NCBI RefSeq assembly: GCF_039541795.1
Contig: NZ_BAABGX010000002.1
Location: forward strand, 806,001 to 870,000
DNA: 64,000 bases
From: Nibribacter koreensis
GTDB taxonomy: Bacteria; Bacteroidota; Bacteroidia; Cytophagales; Hymenobacteraceae
Direction: 5' to 3'
The notes under the pieces are model-generated. The model had not been told where the DNA came from. It did no database searches and was given only the letters and a program-made list of their open reading frames with translations. Of this stretch, positions 16,718 to 23,464 are shown in pieces. The stretch's first letter is position 1; every line of letters begins with the position of its first letter. The position numbers and the translations under genes were made by a program.

Positions 16718-17251
16718 ATGGTTATAAAAACTTACCAAAAGAAAATGCTGCGCAAATCTCTGTTACTTTGTTTGTTCCTGGCCTTTTGGTTTGCCGGCGG
16801 CACCTCTGTGTTTGCCCAGAGCCCAAGCGTGCCGGTTATCAAATTGCCGCAGTTGCAGAAGTATTTGCAGTCCCCGTCAGACACTACCTACATCATTAAC
16901 CTGTGGGCCACCTGGTGTAAGCCCTGCGTAGAGGAGATTCCGCACTTTGAGGCCCTGCAAAAGCAGTACGCCGGCAAGCCCGTGAAGGTGCTGTTGGTAA
17001 GCCTGGACTTCGCCAAGGACCTGGACAAGAAGGTGATTCCGTTTGTGCAGAAGCGACAGCTAAAAAGCACAGTGCTTTTGCTGGATGAGCCTGATTACAA
17101 TTCCTGGATTGACGCCTTTGACCCCGCCTGGAGCGGCGCCTTACCGGCCACCCTGTTTTTAAATAACGCCAAACAGCAACGGTTCTTTGTTGAAAAGCCG
17201 CTCACGCCTGCCTTGTTGCAAGAATACCTATCCACCAAATTCTCACTCTAA
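16718..17251 (+). CDS. TlpA-like periplasmic thioredoxin
   Basis: 177 residues as drawn; the ATG at 16745 (MLRKSLLLCLFLAFWF) would give a more standard signal peptide and may be the true start. After the signal (to FAQ, about residue 34) comes a thioredoxin fold with INLWATWCKPCVEEIPHF: the CxxC active site in the TlpA/ResA context. The cis-Pro loop is GALPATLF. Probable periplasmic thiol-disulfide reductase. The next gene, another thioredoxin-like protein, starts 10 bp later, so they form a redox pair in one operon. Confidence 0.9.
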   Translation: MVIKTYQKKMLRKSLLLCLFLAFWFAGGTSVFAQSPSVPVIKLPQLQKYLQSPSDTTYIINLWATWCKPCVEEIPHFEALQKQYAGKPVKVLLVSLDFAKDLDKKVIPFVQKRQLKSTVLLLDEPDYNSWIDAFDPAWSGALPATLFLNNAKQQRFFVEKPLTPALLQEYLSTKFSL

Positions 17252-17261
17252 CCTTACTCTT

Positions 17262-17888
17262 ATGCAAAAATCTCTTCCCCTACTGTGCCTGCTAGGCTTG
17301 TTTGCGCTCCTCACCTCTGCTGTGCTAGTGGAGAACGGTTACCAGGTGGGCGATGTGGCCACCGACTTTAAACTGAAGAACGTGGACGGTCAGATGATGA
17401 GCCTCAAAGACCAGAAGAACGCCAAAGGCTTCGTGGTCACGTTCACCTGCAATACCTGTCCGTTTGCCAAACTGTATGAAGACCGACTCATTCAACTGCA
17501 CCAGAAATATGCGCCACTTGGCTATCCGGTAATAGCCATCAACCCAAATGATGTGAAAGCCTCGCCGGGAGATTCTTTTGCGAAGATGCAGGAACGCGCC
17601 AAGGACAAGAAATTCCCGTTTGCCTACCTCTATGATGAGACCCAGGAAGTAGCCAAGCGCTTTGGGGCCACCAGAACCCCGCATCTGTACATCTTGCAGA
17701 AGACCGCCAATGGCCAAATGAAAGTAGCCTACATTGGCGCCTTAGACAACAACTCTGGAGACCCAGAGAAAGTAACCCAGCGCTACGCCGAAACCGCTCT
17801 CAACAGCTTACTAGCTAACCAAGTCGTAGCGCAGACCTCTACCAAAGCCATTGGCTGTACCATTAAATGGCGCGCCGAAGCTCAGTAA
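17262..17888 (+). CDS. Thioredoxin-like/AhpC-TSA family exported protein
   Basis: Start at the ATG at 17262 (MQKSLPLLCLLGLFALL, signal peptide), 208 residues. The fold is peroxiredoxin/thioredoxin-like: QVGDVATDFKLKNVDGQMMSL, FTCNTCPFAKLYEDRL (CNTC active site), NPNDVKASPGDSF, FGATRTPHLYIL with the cis-Pro. Such CNTCPFA proteins are common in Bacteroidota and are annotated as thioredoxin family; a redoxin role in the periplasm is likely. It follows the TlpA-like gene by 10 bp and ends before an extended palindrome that acts as terminator. Confidence 0.88.
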   Translation: MQKSLPLLCLLGLFALLTSAVLVENGYQVGDVATDFKLKNVDGQMMSLKDQKNAKGFVVTFTCNTCPFAKLYEDRLIQLHQKYAPLGYPVIAINPNDVKASPGDSFAKMQERAKDKKFPFAYLYDETQEVAKRFGATRTPHLYILQKTANGQMKVAYIGALDNNSGDPEKVTQRYAETALNSLLANQVVAQTSTKAIGCTIKWRAEAQ

Positions 17889-17905
17889 GCATAAAGTAAG
17901 ACTTT

Positions 17906-17967
17906 AAACCAAGAGGCCGTTTTTGGGCTGTTTTCAAGAAAACAGCCCAAAAACGGCCTCTTGGTTT
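17906..17967 (+). terminator. 62-bp perfect hairpin: terminator stem with palindromic repeat nested inside
   Basis: Outer arms AAACCAAGAGGC and GCCTCTTGGTTT (12 bp, perfect) enclose a copy of the 38-bp repeat (17918-17955, arms CGTTTTTGGGCTG and CAGCCCAAAAACG). The right arm ends in a T-run, as expected of an intrinsic terminator 17 bp after the redoxin stop. Confidence 0.9.
17918..17955. repeat. 38-bp palindromic repeat nested in terminator
   Basis: GGGCTG is matched by CAGCCC: both arms changed together relative to GGCCTG/CAGGCC, a compensated substitution. Confidence 0.96.
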
Positions 17968-17984
17968 TTCTGCTGCCCACAGAG

Positions 17985-18560
17985 CGATAAACGCACTGCA
18001 ACCCCTCCTCCACCAACCCGCCGGCCCTTGACCAAGGGAAAAGAGACTGGTCAATTTAAGTCTCTTTGCCCGAGGGAGAAAGCAATGCCTTATAAACTGG
18101 CAGTGGCGTTAGTTCACCATGAAACGAGTCACTTGTCACGGTGCGCCTCTTTGAAGAAAAGACTGTCCGAGCGTTCAGCGAGTTTCTTTTCTTCTTGATT
18201 CTTTTGGTTACTTTTCTCATCAAGGAGAAAAGTGACAAACCCGGGCAGAAAGTATTAGAAGAGAGGTGTGGATGAAAGGGATTGGGAGGCAGAGGCGGAA
18301 AGTATGACCTGCTGGTGTAAACACCCCTCTACAGAGCTACGCTCGGTGCCTCAAACACTCGTTTGGGCAATCCTCAAGGGGAGAATCCGCGTTTGGCAAA
18401 GGGGCATGAGGTAGAAAGAAAGAATCAGATAAAGAAGTCATCCCCCTACCCCCTTCAAAGGGGGACGAAGCAACTTGATCGGCAGTCTGGGTCGTTGGTG
18501 AACACACTACAAAGGCTATTGCATAGAGGGACATTGCTAGTACCCAATCACAACAACCTC
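17985..18560. repeat. Mosaic repeat island 1
   Basis: No gene. 18000-18250 is similar, in reverse complement, to about 33450-33700 (shared stretches include TTGCCCGAGGGAG, TTCACCATGAAACGAGT and CATCAAGGAGAAAAGTGACA). 18317-18387 is a copy of the 71-bp unit also found at 58027 and 58392. 18440-18500 carries CCCCCTACCCCCTTCAAAG and a segment matching 33310-33380 in reverse. The two islands are therefore inverted relatives. Stray reading frames here are not supported as genes. Confidence 0.8.
18317..18387. repeat. 71-bp repeat unit
   Basis: Begins GTAAACACCCCTCTACAG, passes GCTACGCTCGGTGCC and ends AGGGGAGAATC. Third copy of the unit that brackets the small gene at 58134. Confidence 0.88.
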
Positions 18561-18568
18561 ATTAAGCT

Positions 18569-18907
18569 TTACGCTAATTTAGGCTCCTCGTCCGCTGAAT
18601 ACCATTGCTTTTCCCCGGCCTCTCTAGCCTCAGCCTCAAACTTGTTGTTGTAATAGCCCACCTTCAGGGACTCCAAAAAATACAACCACAGGAACCGATA
18701 ATAGCCATGCTCTTGAAACTGACGCACATGGCAGAGTTCATGCGCCACCCAATGCTTATTCTTGAGAAAATTCTCTTTGGATACTCCGCTCAAGTGTATA
18801 GATTTGCCCAGGACCATGGCCACGTTAGAGCTCTTGAGTTTCCAGCGGGCAATGCGGGCAAACAGGGAGTTTTCAATAATTCGTATGTTGGTCAGGCTTG
18901 TTTCCAT
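18569..18907 (-). CDS. Small HExxH-motif protein (DUF4157-like)
   Basis: 112 residues. Seen: WVAHELCHVRQFQEHGYYRFLW, containing HELCH, a zinc-metallopeptidase style HExxH, followed by FEAEAREAG, where a third ligand Glu could sit. The N-terminal part (KSSNVAMVLGKSIHLSG) looks like a strand-turn. This is a minimal soluble protein without signal peptide. Similar short proteins are common in Bacteroidota; I cannot say whether they are active proteases. Gene stands alone between a repeat island and the NlpC/P60 gene. Confidence 0.75.
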   Translation of the reverse strand: METSLTNIRIIENSLFARIARWKLKSSNVAMVLGKSIHLSGVSKENFLKNKHWVAHELCHVRQFQEHGYYRFLWLYFLESLKVGYYNNKFEAEAREAGEKQWYSADEEPKLA

Positions 18908-19014
18908 GTTTTTTTTATCGCCTCTTTATACGGCTCTCCCGGCTTTTATGCTACTATTTAGGGCCTTTTCCTTTCTTTCTCCTTCTTTTATACAATAAAA
19001 AATCCTTAAACGGA

Positions 19015-19046
19015 TTTGTTTTTAAAAAGTTACGGAACTAGCTTTG
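19015..19046 (+). promoter_or_regulatory. Promoter of the NlpC/P60 gene
   Basis: TTTG (19015-19018), 20 bp, TAGCTTTG (19039-19046): a textbook Bacteroidota promoter. Predicted leader of about 138 nt before the ATG at 19190. Confidence 0.7.
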
Positions 19047-19189
19047 TTTCTGAAGGATATCTCTAAAAAAGATAAAACCTCTGTAAAGGCTTCTTCCTGT
19101 TTTGCATTGCCGTGAGGCAATAACTGTTGGAAAAAGCCGCAATTAGCCTGTAGCAGACGGCGCTAATTGATGTTTCACCATTAAAACAG

Positions 19190-19834
19190 ATGATGAAAAA
19201 TTACATCATTTCTGCGTTGGCAGTTATCGCATCCTACTTATCATTTTTTTACGAGGCGCAGTCCTCACATTCAAACGAGTACAACCAAGCGGCTTTCACC
19301 ACCCAGGGTGAAATGTTGGAGGAATGGGCACTAGAGCACAACAGCCTGGCCCTTGAAACTTCTGGCGGCGGCGCTGAGGTAAAGACCGGTAAGGTGCTTA
19401 CCCTAAAAGACTCGCTTTTCTACAGCTACTACTCCCAAACCCTAGGCCTTAAGCTGGATTACGAAGAAGACCAAGAGCTTCTAAAGACCGTAACCGACTG
19501 GATTGGCACCCCTTACCGTTCTGGCGGAAGCACCAGAAAAGGCACTGACTGTTCTGGCTTTGTGTCTAACGTGTTCAAGCAAGTGTATGGCATCAACTTA
19601 ACCCACAGCTCCCGCTCTATGTTCACCCAGGTGAAGCGCGTAGCAAAGACGGGCGTAGAAACCGGCGATCTGGTTTTCTTCCGTCGTGGACCGGGTCAGC
19701 CTATCTTCCATGTGGGCATTTACTTAAAGGATGGCAAGTTCATCCATTCTGCCACCCGCGGCGGTGTCATGATCAACTCCTTGAACTCAGCCTATTACAA
19801 GAAATACTTCTACGCGGCGGGCAGAGCCATCTAG
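19190..19834 (+). CDS. NlpC/P60 (C40) cell-wall peptidase
   Basis: 214 residues with an N-terminal hydrophobic export signal. The catalytic domain spans about 95-214: WIGTPYRSGGSTRKGTDCSGFVSNVF with nucleophile Cys, HSSRSMFTQ, GDLVFFRRG, and FHVGIYL with catalytic His, followed by FIHSATRGGVMINSL. These enzymes cut gamma-D-Glu to diamino-acid bonds in peptidoglycan stem peptides. Residues 30-90 are a non-catalytic spacer. Monocistronic, with its own promoter and terminator. Confidence 0.94.
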   Translation: MMKNYIISALAVIASYLSFFYEAQSSHSNEYNQAAFTTQGEMLEEWALEHNSLALETSGGGAEVKTGKVLTLKDSLFYSYYSQTLGLKLDYEEDQELLKTVTDWIGTPYRSGGSTRKGTDCSGFVSNVFKQVYGINLTHSSRSMFTQVKRVAKTGVETGDLVFFRRGPGQPIFHVGIYLKDGKFIHSATRGGVMINSLNSAYYKKYFYAAGRAI

Positions 19835-19855
19835 TCCAGCGCACGTAGTCATACA

Positions 19856-19890
19856 CAGCAAGGCCAGCCTCTACAGGGCTGGCCTTGCTG
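19856..19890 (+). terminator. Terminator of the NlpC/P60 gene
   Basis: Stem CAGCAAGGCCAGCC / GGCTGGCCTTGCTG with a 7-base loop, 14 bp, followed by TTT. Confidence 0.88.
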
Positions 19891-19903
19891 TTTGGGTCAC
19901 TTC

Positions 19904-19941
19904 CGTTTTTGGGCTGTTTTCTGGAAAGAAGGCGAAAAACG
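19904..19941. repeat. 38-bp palindromic repeat
   Basis: CGTTTTTGGGCTG and AAGGCGAAAAACG, CTGG centre, 13 bp after the terminator hairpin. Confidence 0.9.
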
Positions 19942-20120
19942 CACGCGACGTATATATAAGGCTAACTATTTATAGGCAAAGCAGTATAGTCATTAAGCCG
20001 CATTTCTAGCAAGGCAGCCTTACGTCCTGTTTGGGATTTCTTATCAGACAAGATGCCCGAATTTTTGTTATTTCGTGGCGGCAAACCAGAAACGATTTTA
20101 CTACATCACCCACCTATACT

Positions 20121-20963
20121 ATGGAAAACCAGAATCCAAACCACAAGAACGTATCAGAGTCTCCCCTCTTCAAACGCATCCTCACCAAAGCCGAAGAGTA
20201 CCTGAAACAACCGTCCAGAATTAAGGACCTGTTGAACGACGCTTACCAGAAGGCCACTGAGAAGAAAGACGTGGGCACCATTGCCGGCGAAGCCTTTGAG
20301 TCTCTCATGACCCTGGGCCGCTTGATCAAGGCTGCCGTAGGCGGTGAGTACCATGGCTTACCCACCCGCACCATTGTAGGTGGCGTAGCGGTCATCATTT
20401 ACTTCTTAATGCCAATTGACCTTATTCCAGACTGGCTGCCGGTGGTGGGCTTCCTGGATGACATCAGCTTGCTGGCATGGTTCATGACCAGCATCAAAGG
20501 CGAGCTGGAGAAATTCCAGGCCTGGGAAGGAAGCAACCAGTACAGAAACAAAGATGCACAAAGCGATTCTAGCCAAGGCGAGCTGTCTGTAGATACGTCG
20601 GCGCACACCGCTAAATATGAAAATGAGCCAGCCGGCCAGTACAGCGGCAGCCGTGAGACAAAACCGTCTAGCAGCGGCCTGGGATCTTCGGGTCCGGGCA
20701 ATAGTCCGTCACAGGGAGGTCATGGCCTGTCTACCGGCGGTGCCATTCCGCCGCAGAACGCCACGCCCGTGACAGAACTGCACGCCGTAGAAGGAACGCC
20801 CATCTCAGAGATTGACCTAACGGCCACGCATGACGCTGAACCTACGGACCATGGTGTGCCTACTGGTTACGGAGAACCCAACGTGCGCGCCTCTACCACA
20901 GACAGCACCCGCGTGCCTAGCACCAACCGCGATGACATGGACCACGGCGGAAACGTACGCTAA
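20121..20963 (+). CDS. YkvA-family (DUF1232) protein with long disordered tail
   Basis: Start at the ATG at 20121 (MENQNPNHKNVSES), 280 residues; the in-frame ATG at 20031 would add an unlikely N-terminus. The DUF1232 core is at about 80-130: AAVGGEYHGLPTRTIVGG, then IIYFLMPIDLIPDWLPVVGF and LDDISLLAWF. The rest (about 145-280) is a low-complexity hydrophilic tail rich in Ser, Gly, Thr, Asp and His. DUF1232 proteins are small membrane-associated proteins of unclear role; the tail is unusually long. Monocistronic with an imperfect terminator at 20981-21016. Confidence 0.87.
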   Translation: MENQNPNHKNVSESPLFKRILTKAEEYLKQPSRIKDLLNDAYQKATEKKDVGTIAGEAFESLMTLGRLIKAAVGGEYHGLPTRTIVGGVAVIIYFLMPIDLIPDWLPVVGFLDDISLLAWFMTSIKGELEKFQAWEGSNQYRNKDAQSDSSQGELSVDTSAHTAKYENEPAGQYSGSRETKPSSSGLGSSGPGNSPSQGGHGLSTGGAIPPQNATPVTELHAVEGTPISEIDLTATHDAEPTDHGVPTGYGEPNVRASTTDSTRVPSTNRDDMDHGGNVR

Positions 20964-20980
20964 TCCAATTCTCATCGCAT

Positions 20981-21016
20981 AAAAAAAGGCGTCTCCCACC
21001 AGAGGCGCCTTTTTTA
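20981..21016 (+). terminator. Terminator of the YkvA-family gene
   Basis: AAAAAAAGGCG and GGCGCCTTTTTTT arms with an interrupted stem; 18 bp after the stop. Confidence 0.75.
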
Positions 21017-21067
21017 TTGTCTTGCTTTGGCTGTTTAACTCCACACGGAAAATCCCTGGACAAGCGG

Positions 21068-21075
21068 TATCTTTG
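21068..21075 (+). promoter_or_regulatory. -7 element of the M48-like peptidase gene
   Basis: TATCTTTG; predicted transcript start about 12 bp before the ATG at 21092, which supports that start codon. Confidence 0.5.
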
Positions 21076-21091
21076 TAGTCAAGATTTGTGT

Positions 21092-21844
21092 ATGGAAAGG
21101 AAGAAGCGTTCTACTGCCGCCAAGGCAGAGATTCTGGAGAAGGAGATTGCCCCCATTGGCAAGGTGAGATTTGTGTCTAGCGCCACGGCCCGGTTTGTGC
21201 GCATAAGTATACGTCCGGGCCAGGGCGTCAAAGTGACCATGCCCAAGCGCGCCACCTTGGCCCAGGCAGAGGCCTTTGTACAAGAGAAGACCGCCTGGAT
21301 TCAGAAGCACCTGAGCAACCTGGAAAAGAACCAGCCCAAGCCGTTCCTCTTCACGCCTGAAGACCCGTTTAAGACCCGTTACCATCAACTGCATTTGCAA
21401 GCGCATCCTTTGCTGCAACTGAAGAGCAAACTCAAGGACGGACAATTGCAGGTACACTATCCAGCGCACTTGTCTTGGGATCATCCAGAGGTGCAGACCT
21501 ACGTTAAAAGTGCCGTAGAGCAAACGCTTCGGCTAGAAGCCAAACGGTACCTGCCAGAACGCGTGGCCTTCTGGGCGAACCAGTTTAACTTCTCTTACCA
21601 AAAGGTGGTGATTAAAAATGCCCAGACCCGCTGGGGAAGCTGCTCTTCTACCAACAACATCAACCTGAACCTGCACCTCATGCGCCTGCCCCAGCACCTG
21701 TGTGACTACGTGATTCTGCATGAGCTGGCGCACACCGTTGAGAAGAACCACGGTCCGCACTTCTGGGCTTTGCTGGATAAGATTAGTGGCGATGCTAAAG
21801 GTTTGGACAAGGAATTGAAAAATTATAGGCTTCAGCAGTTTTAG
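21092..21844 (+). CDS. YgjP/SprT-like zinc metalloprotease (DUF45)
   Basis: Start at 21092 (MERKKRSTAAKAE), 250 residues. Domain features in order: VRISIRPGQGVKVTMPKRA, FVQEKTAWIQKHL, then KNAQTRWGSCSSTNNINLN and the catalytic YVILHELAHTVEKNHGPHFW (HExxH with the downstream His ligand). This is the WLM/DUF45 family; E. coli YgjP is a member of unclear physiological role. Soluble, cytoplasmic, no signal. Followed 5 bp after the stop by a palindromic repeat. Confidence 0.93.
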   Translation: MERKKRSTAAKAEILEKEIAPIGKVRFVSSATARFVRISIRPGQGVKVTMPKRATLAQAEAFVQEKTAWIQKHLSNLEKNQPKPFLFTPEDPFKTRYHQLHLQAHPLLQLKSKLKDGQLQVHYPAHLSWDHPEVQTYVKSAVEQTLRLEAKRYLPERVAFWANQFNFSYQKVVIKNAQTRWGSCSSTNNINLNLHLMRLPQHLCDYVILHELAHTVEKNHGPHFWALLDKISGDAKGLDKELKNYRLQQF

Positions 21845-21849
21845 GGATT

Positions 21850-21887
21850 CGTTTTTGGCTTGTTTTTACTAAAACAGGCCAAAAACG
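21850..21887. repeat. 38-bp palindromic repeat
   Basis: CGTTTTTGGCTTG and CAGGCCAAAAACG; 5 bp after the stop of the DUF45 protease. Confidence 0.95.
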
Positions 21888-21920
21888 GCTAACTTAAAGG
21901 CGTGTCTTAAAGTCCCTAAT

Positions 21921-22526
21921 ATGAAAAGAGCTACTTTTCTAATTGCCTCTATAGTAATTTTCCTTTCTGCTTGCACACCCAAGTTTGTCATTGCTATATA
22001 TAACCAAGACTTATATGGTTCTTTGGAAAACGGCATTCCCTCAAATTCAAGAACGGGAAACCATTACTTTCAGGATGGCACTCTAAAAGCAACAGGTTCT
22101 TATGCGGTGTCCTTTAAGAATGAAAAAAGTGAATTGAAAACCGGTCTATGGAAAGAATATTACGCAGGCGGCAGACTCCAACGGGAAGGCCATTATAAGA
22201 TTGGCTCTTACTTAGGATGTGGAGCTGGAGGTTTGCAGGCAGAGTATTACCACTACAAAGACGGTCTATGGAAGTACTATGATGAGAGTGGTGAATTAAG
22301 GTTTGAGGTCGAATTTGAGCCAACTAAGCTTCATTTCGACACCAATTGCGAAGGGGGAGACAATTTAATATACGGTCTTATAAAGAACGTTCCCCTAGGA
22401 AATAAAGAGCAGCTATCTCCAGATTCTATCTTTTCTCTACAAAAAGAGAAAATAGAGGATGGTTCTTTCACTGTCATACTTACACCGTTAAACAATAAGC
22501 TTTTCATTACCTATTCATACAACTGA
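21921..22526 (+). CDS. Lipoprotein with YwqK/MORN-like repeats
   Basis: 201 residues with lipobox LSAC (Cys18). The middle holds three copies of a toxin-antitoxin-YwqK/MORN-like motif: YFQDGTLKATGSY, GLWKEYYAGGRLQREGHY, GLWKYYDESGELRFEVEF. Such repeats occur in surface or periplasmic lipoproteins; function unknown. Base composition is visibly more AT-rich than neighbours, which hints at a more recent arrival. Placed alone between a DUF45 protease and a repeat-rich zone. Confidence 0.8.
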   Translation: MKRATFLIASIVIFLSACTPKFVIAIYNQDLYGSLENGIPSNSRTGNHYFQDGTLKATGSYAVSFKNEKSELKTGLWKEYYAGGRLQREGHYKIGSYLGCGAGGLQAEYYHYKDGLWKYYDESGELRFEVEFEPTKLHFDTNCEGGDNLIYGLIKNVPLGNKEQLSPDSIFSLQKEKIEDGSFTVILTPLNNKLFITYSYN

Positions 22527-22547
22527 AAGCAAGAAAAACTAGCCTTC

Positions 22548-22585
22548 CATTTTTAGCCCATTCTCACCAAAATAACCCAAAAACG
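22548..22585. repeat. 38-bp palindromic repeat (CATTTTT variant)
   Basis: CATTTTTAGCCCA left arm, AACCCAAAAACG right arm; first half of the duplicated cassette. Confidence 0.85.
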
Positions 22586-22596
22586 GAAAGACAAAA

Positions 22597-22629
22597 AGAA
22601 AGGCCAGAGGATTATCCTCTGGCCTTTCT
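22597..22629. terminator. Terminator, cassette copy A
   Basis: AGAAAGGCCAGAGG / CCTCTGGCCTTTCT, 14-bp perfect stem, 5-base loop. Serves the lipoprotein gene ending at 22526. Confidence 0.85.
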
Positions 22630-23072
22630 GGGGTTTAAATGAGCAATTAGACTGCTGCTCATCTAGCATTTGCTTGTGCACTCCCGTTGGCTGTTCCTGA
22701 GAAAGACTGCTTGCTCCGGTGCCCTTATGCCCTTCGTTTCATCTTCTCCGCTAAGCGCTCGCGGCCGCGGGGCCCCGTCTTCCCGCCTTGCGCTGTACCA
22801 GCTTGCCTCCTTTGCATAGACGCTTCCTTGGGTGATCAGCGGTTCATGCTTTGTAGTAGCCGTAGTCCTAATAGAGGCGGCAACCTGCTTAGGCGACTCG
22901 CCGGAAAGACTGGAACAGGTGCCAGTGGTAGAAGCCTTTGCTAGTAGTGATTCCCCTTTGAGGATTGCCCAAACGAGCCTTTACACCAATACTGCTCCTA
23001 CTAGCAGACTCCCCCCTTGAGGGGGGCGAAAGGGGGTGTTTACACTAGAAGGTCCATCAATCAGCAATTCTT

Positions 23073-23110
23073 CATTTTTAGCCCATTTTCTCCAAAACAG
23101 GCCAAAAACG
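23073..23110. repeat. 38-bp palindromic repeat (CATTTTT variant)
   Basis: CATTTTTAGCCCA and CAGGCCAAAAACG; second half of the duplicated cassette. Confidence 0.88.
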
Positions 23111-23121
23111 ATTAGACAAAA

Positions 23122-23154
23122 AGAAAGGCCAGGGGAAAATCCCCTGGCCTTTCT
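23122..23154 (-). terminator. Terminator, cassette copy B, end of the efflux operon
   Basis: AGAAAGGCCAGGGG / CCCCTGGCCTTTCT: the two stem positions that differ from copy A (AGAGG/CCTCT versus AGGGG/CCCCT) changed on both arms together. Lies 33 bp beyond the ACP-like stop. Confidence 0.87.
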
Positions 23155-23186
23155 GCGTTTTAAATGAGCAATTAAAAATATAAAGT

Positions 23187-23444
23187 CTAGCTAGCCTGAC
23201 GAACGGTGTGCGTAGAAACGAATTCTACAAAATCACCTACGGTGTTCAACGGCACCTCGTCTGGGATTACAATCTTGAAACTCTTCTCTAGCTGGATGAT
23301 AATATCTACCACGTCTACAGTGTCAAACCCAAACTCTTTGCTTAGGTTAGACGAGACGCGCAGCCTTGAGGGCTGTATCTCTTTGGTCTTGCTAATGATT
23401 TTAACTACCTCTTTGGCGATGGAAGGTGTTTGAGCAGTTATCAT
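23187..23444 (-). CDS. Acyl-carrier-protein-like protein lacking the carrier serine
   Basis: 85 residues with the four-helix ACP pattern. Aligned to E. coli AcpP, the GADSLDTVELVMALE block corresponds here to GFDTVDVVDIIIQLE, so the phosphopantetheine Ser is Thr (codon ACT). The rest is well conserved (KEFGFDTVD, VIPDEVPLNTVGDFVEFV). It starts 20 bp after the RND permease, so it is the last gene of the efflux operon. It may be an ACP relative acting as a structural or regulatory partner without a prosthetic group, or Thr might be modified. The canonical fatty-acid ACP should be encoded elsewhere. Confidence 0.85.
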   Translation of the reverse strand: MITAQTPSIAKEVVKIISKTKEIQPSRLRVSSNLSKEFGFDTVDVVDIIIQLEKSFKIVIPDEVPLNTVGDFVEFVSTHTVRQAS

Positions 23445-23464
23445 ATGGGTAATACTTAATAATT

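Larger units (their letters stand above)
22527..23186. other. Repeat-rich gene-free zone with a duplicated repeat-terminator cassette
   Basis: 660 bp. A cassette of palindromic repeat + terminator + AAATGAGCAATTA occurs twice (22548-22652 and 23073-23173). Between the copies lies a ~420-bp GC-richer segment containing GCTCGCGGCCGCGGGGCCCC near 22758 and partial repeat-family pieces (22949-22978 and 23006-23049). No supported gene. Confidence 0.75.

Noticed and set aside
17985..18560. Short reading frames in repeat island 1
   Set aside because: Composition and position follow repeat modules; no start signals and no recognisable protein.
22680..22950. GC-rich 270-bp stretch as a gene fragment
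   Set aside because: No frame gives a plausible protein on either strand; left as unexplained insert.
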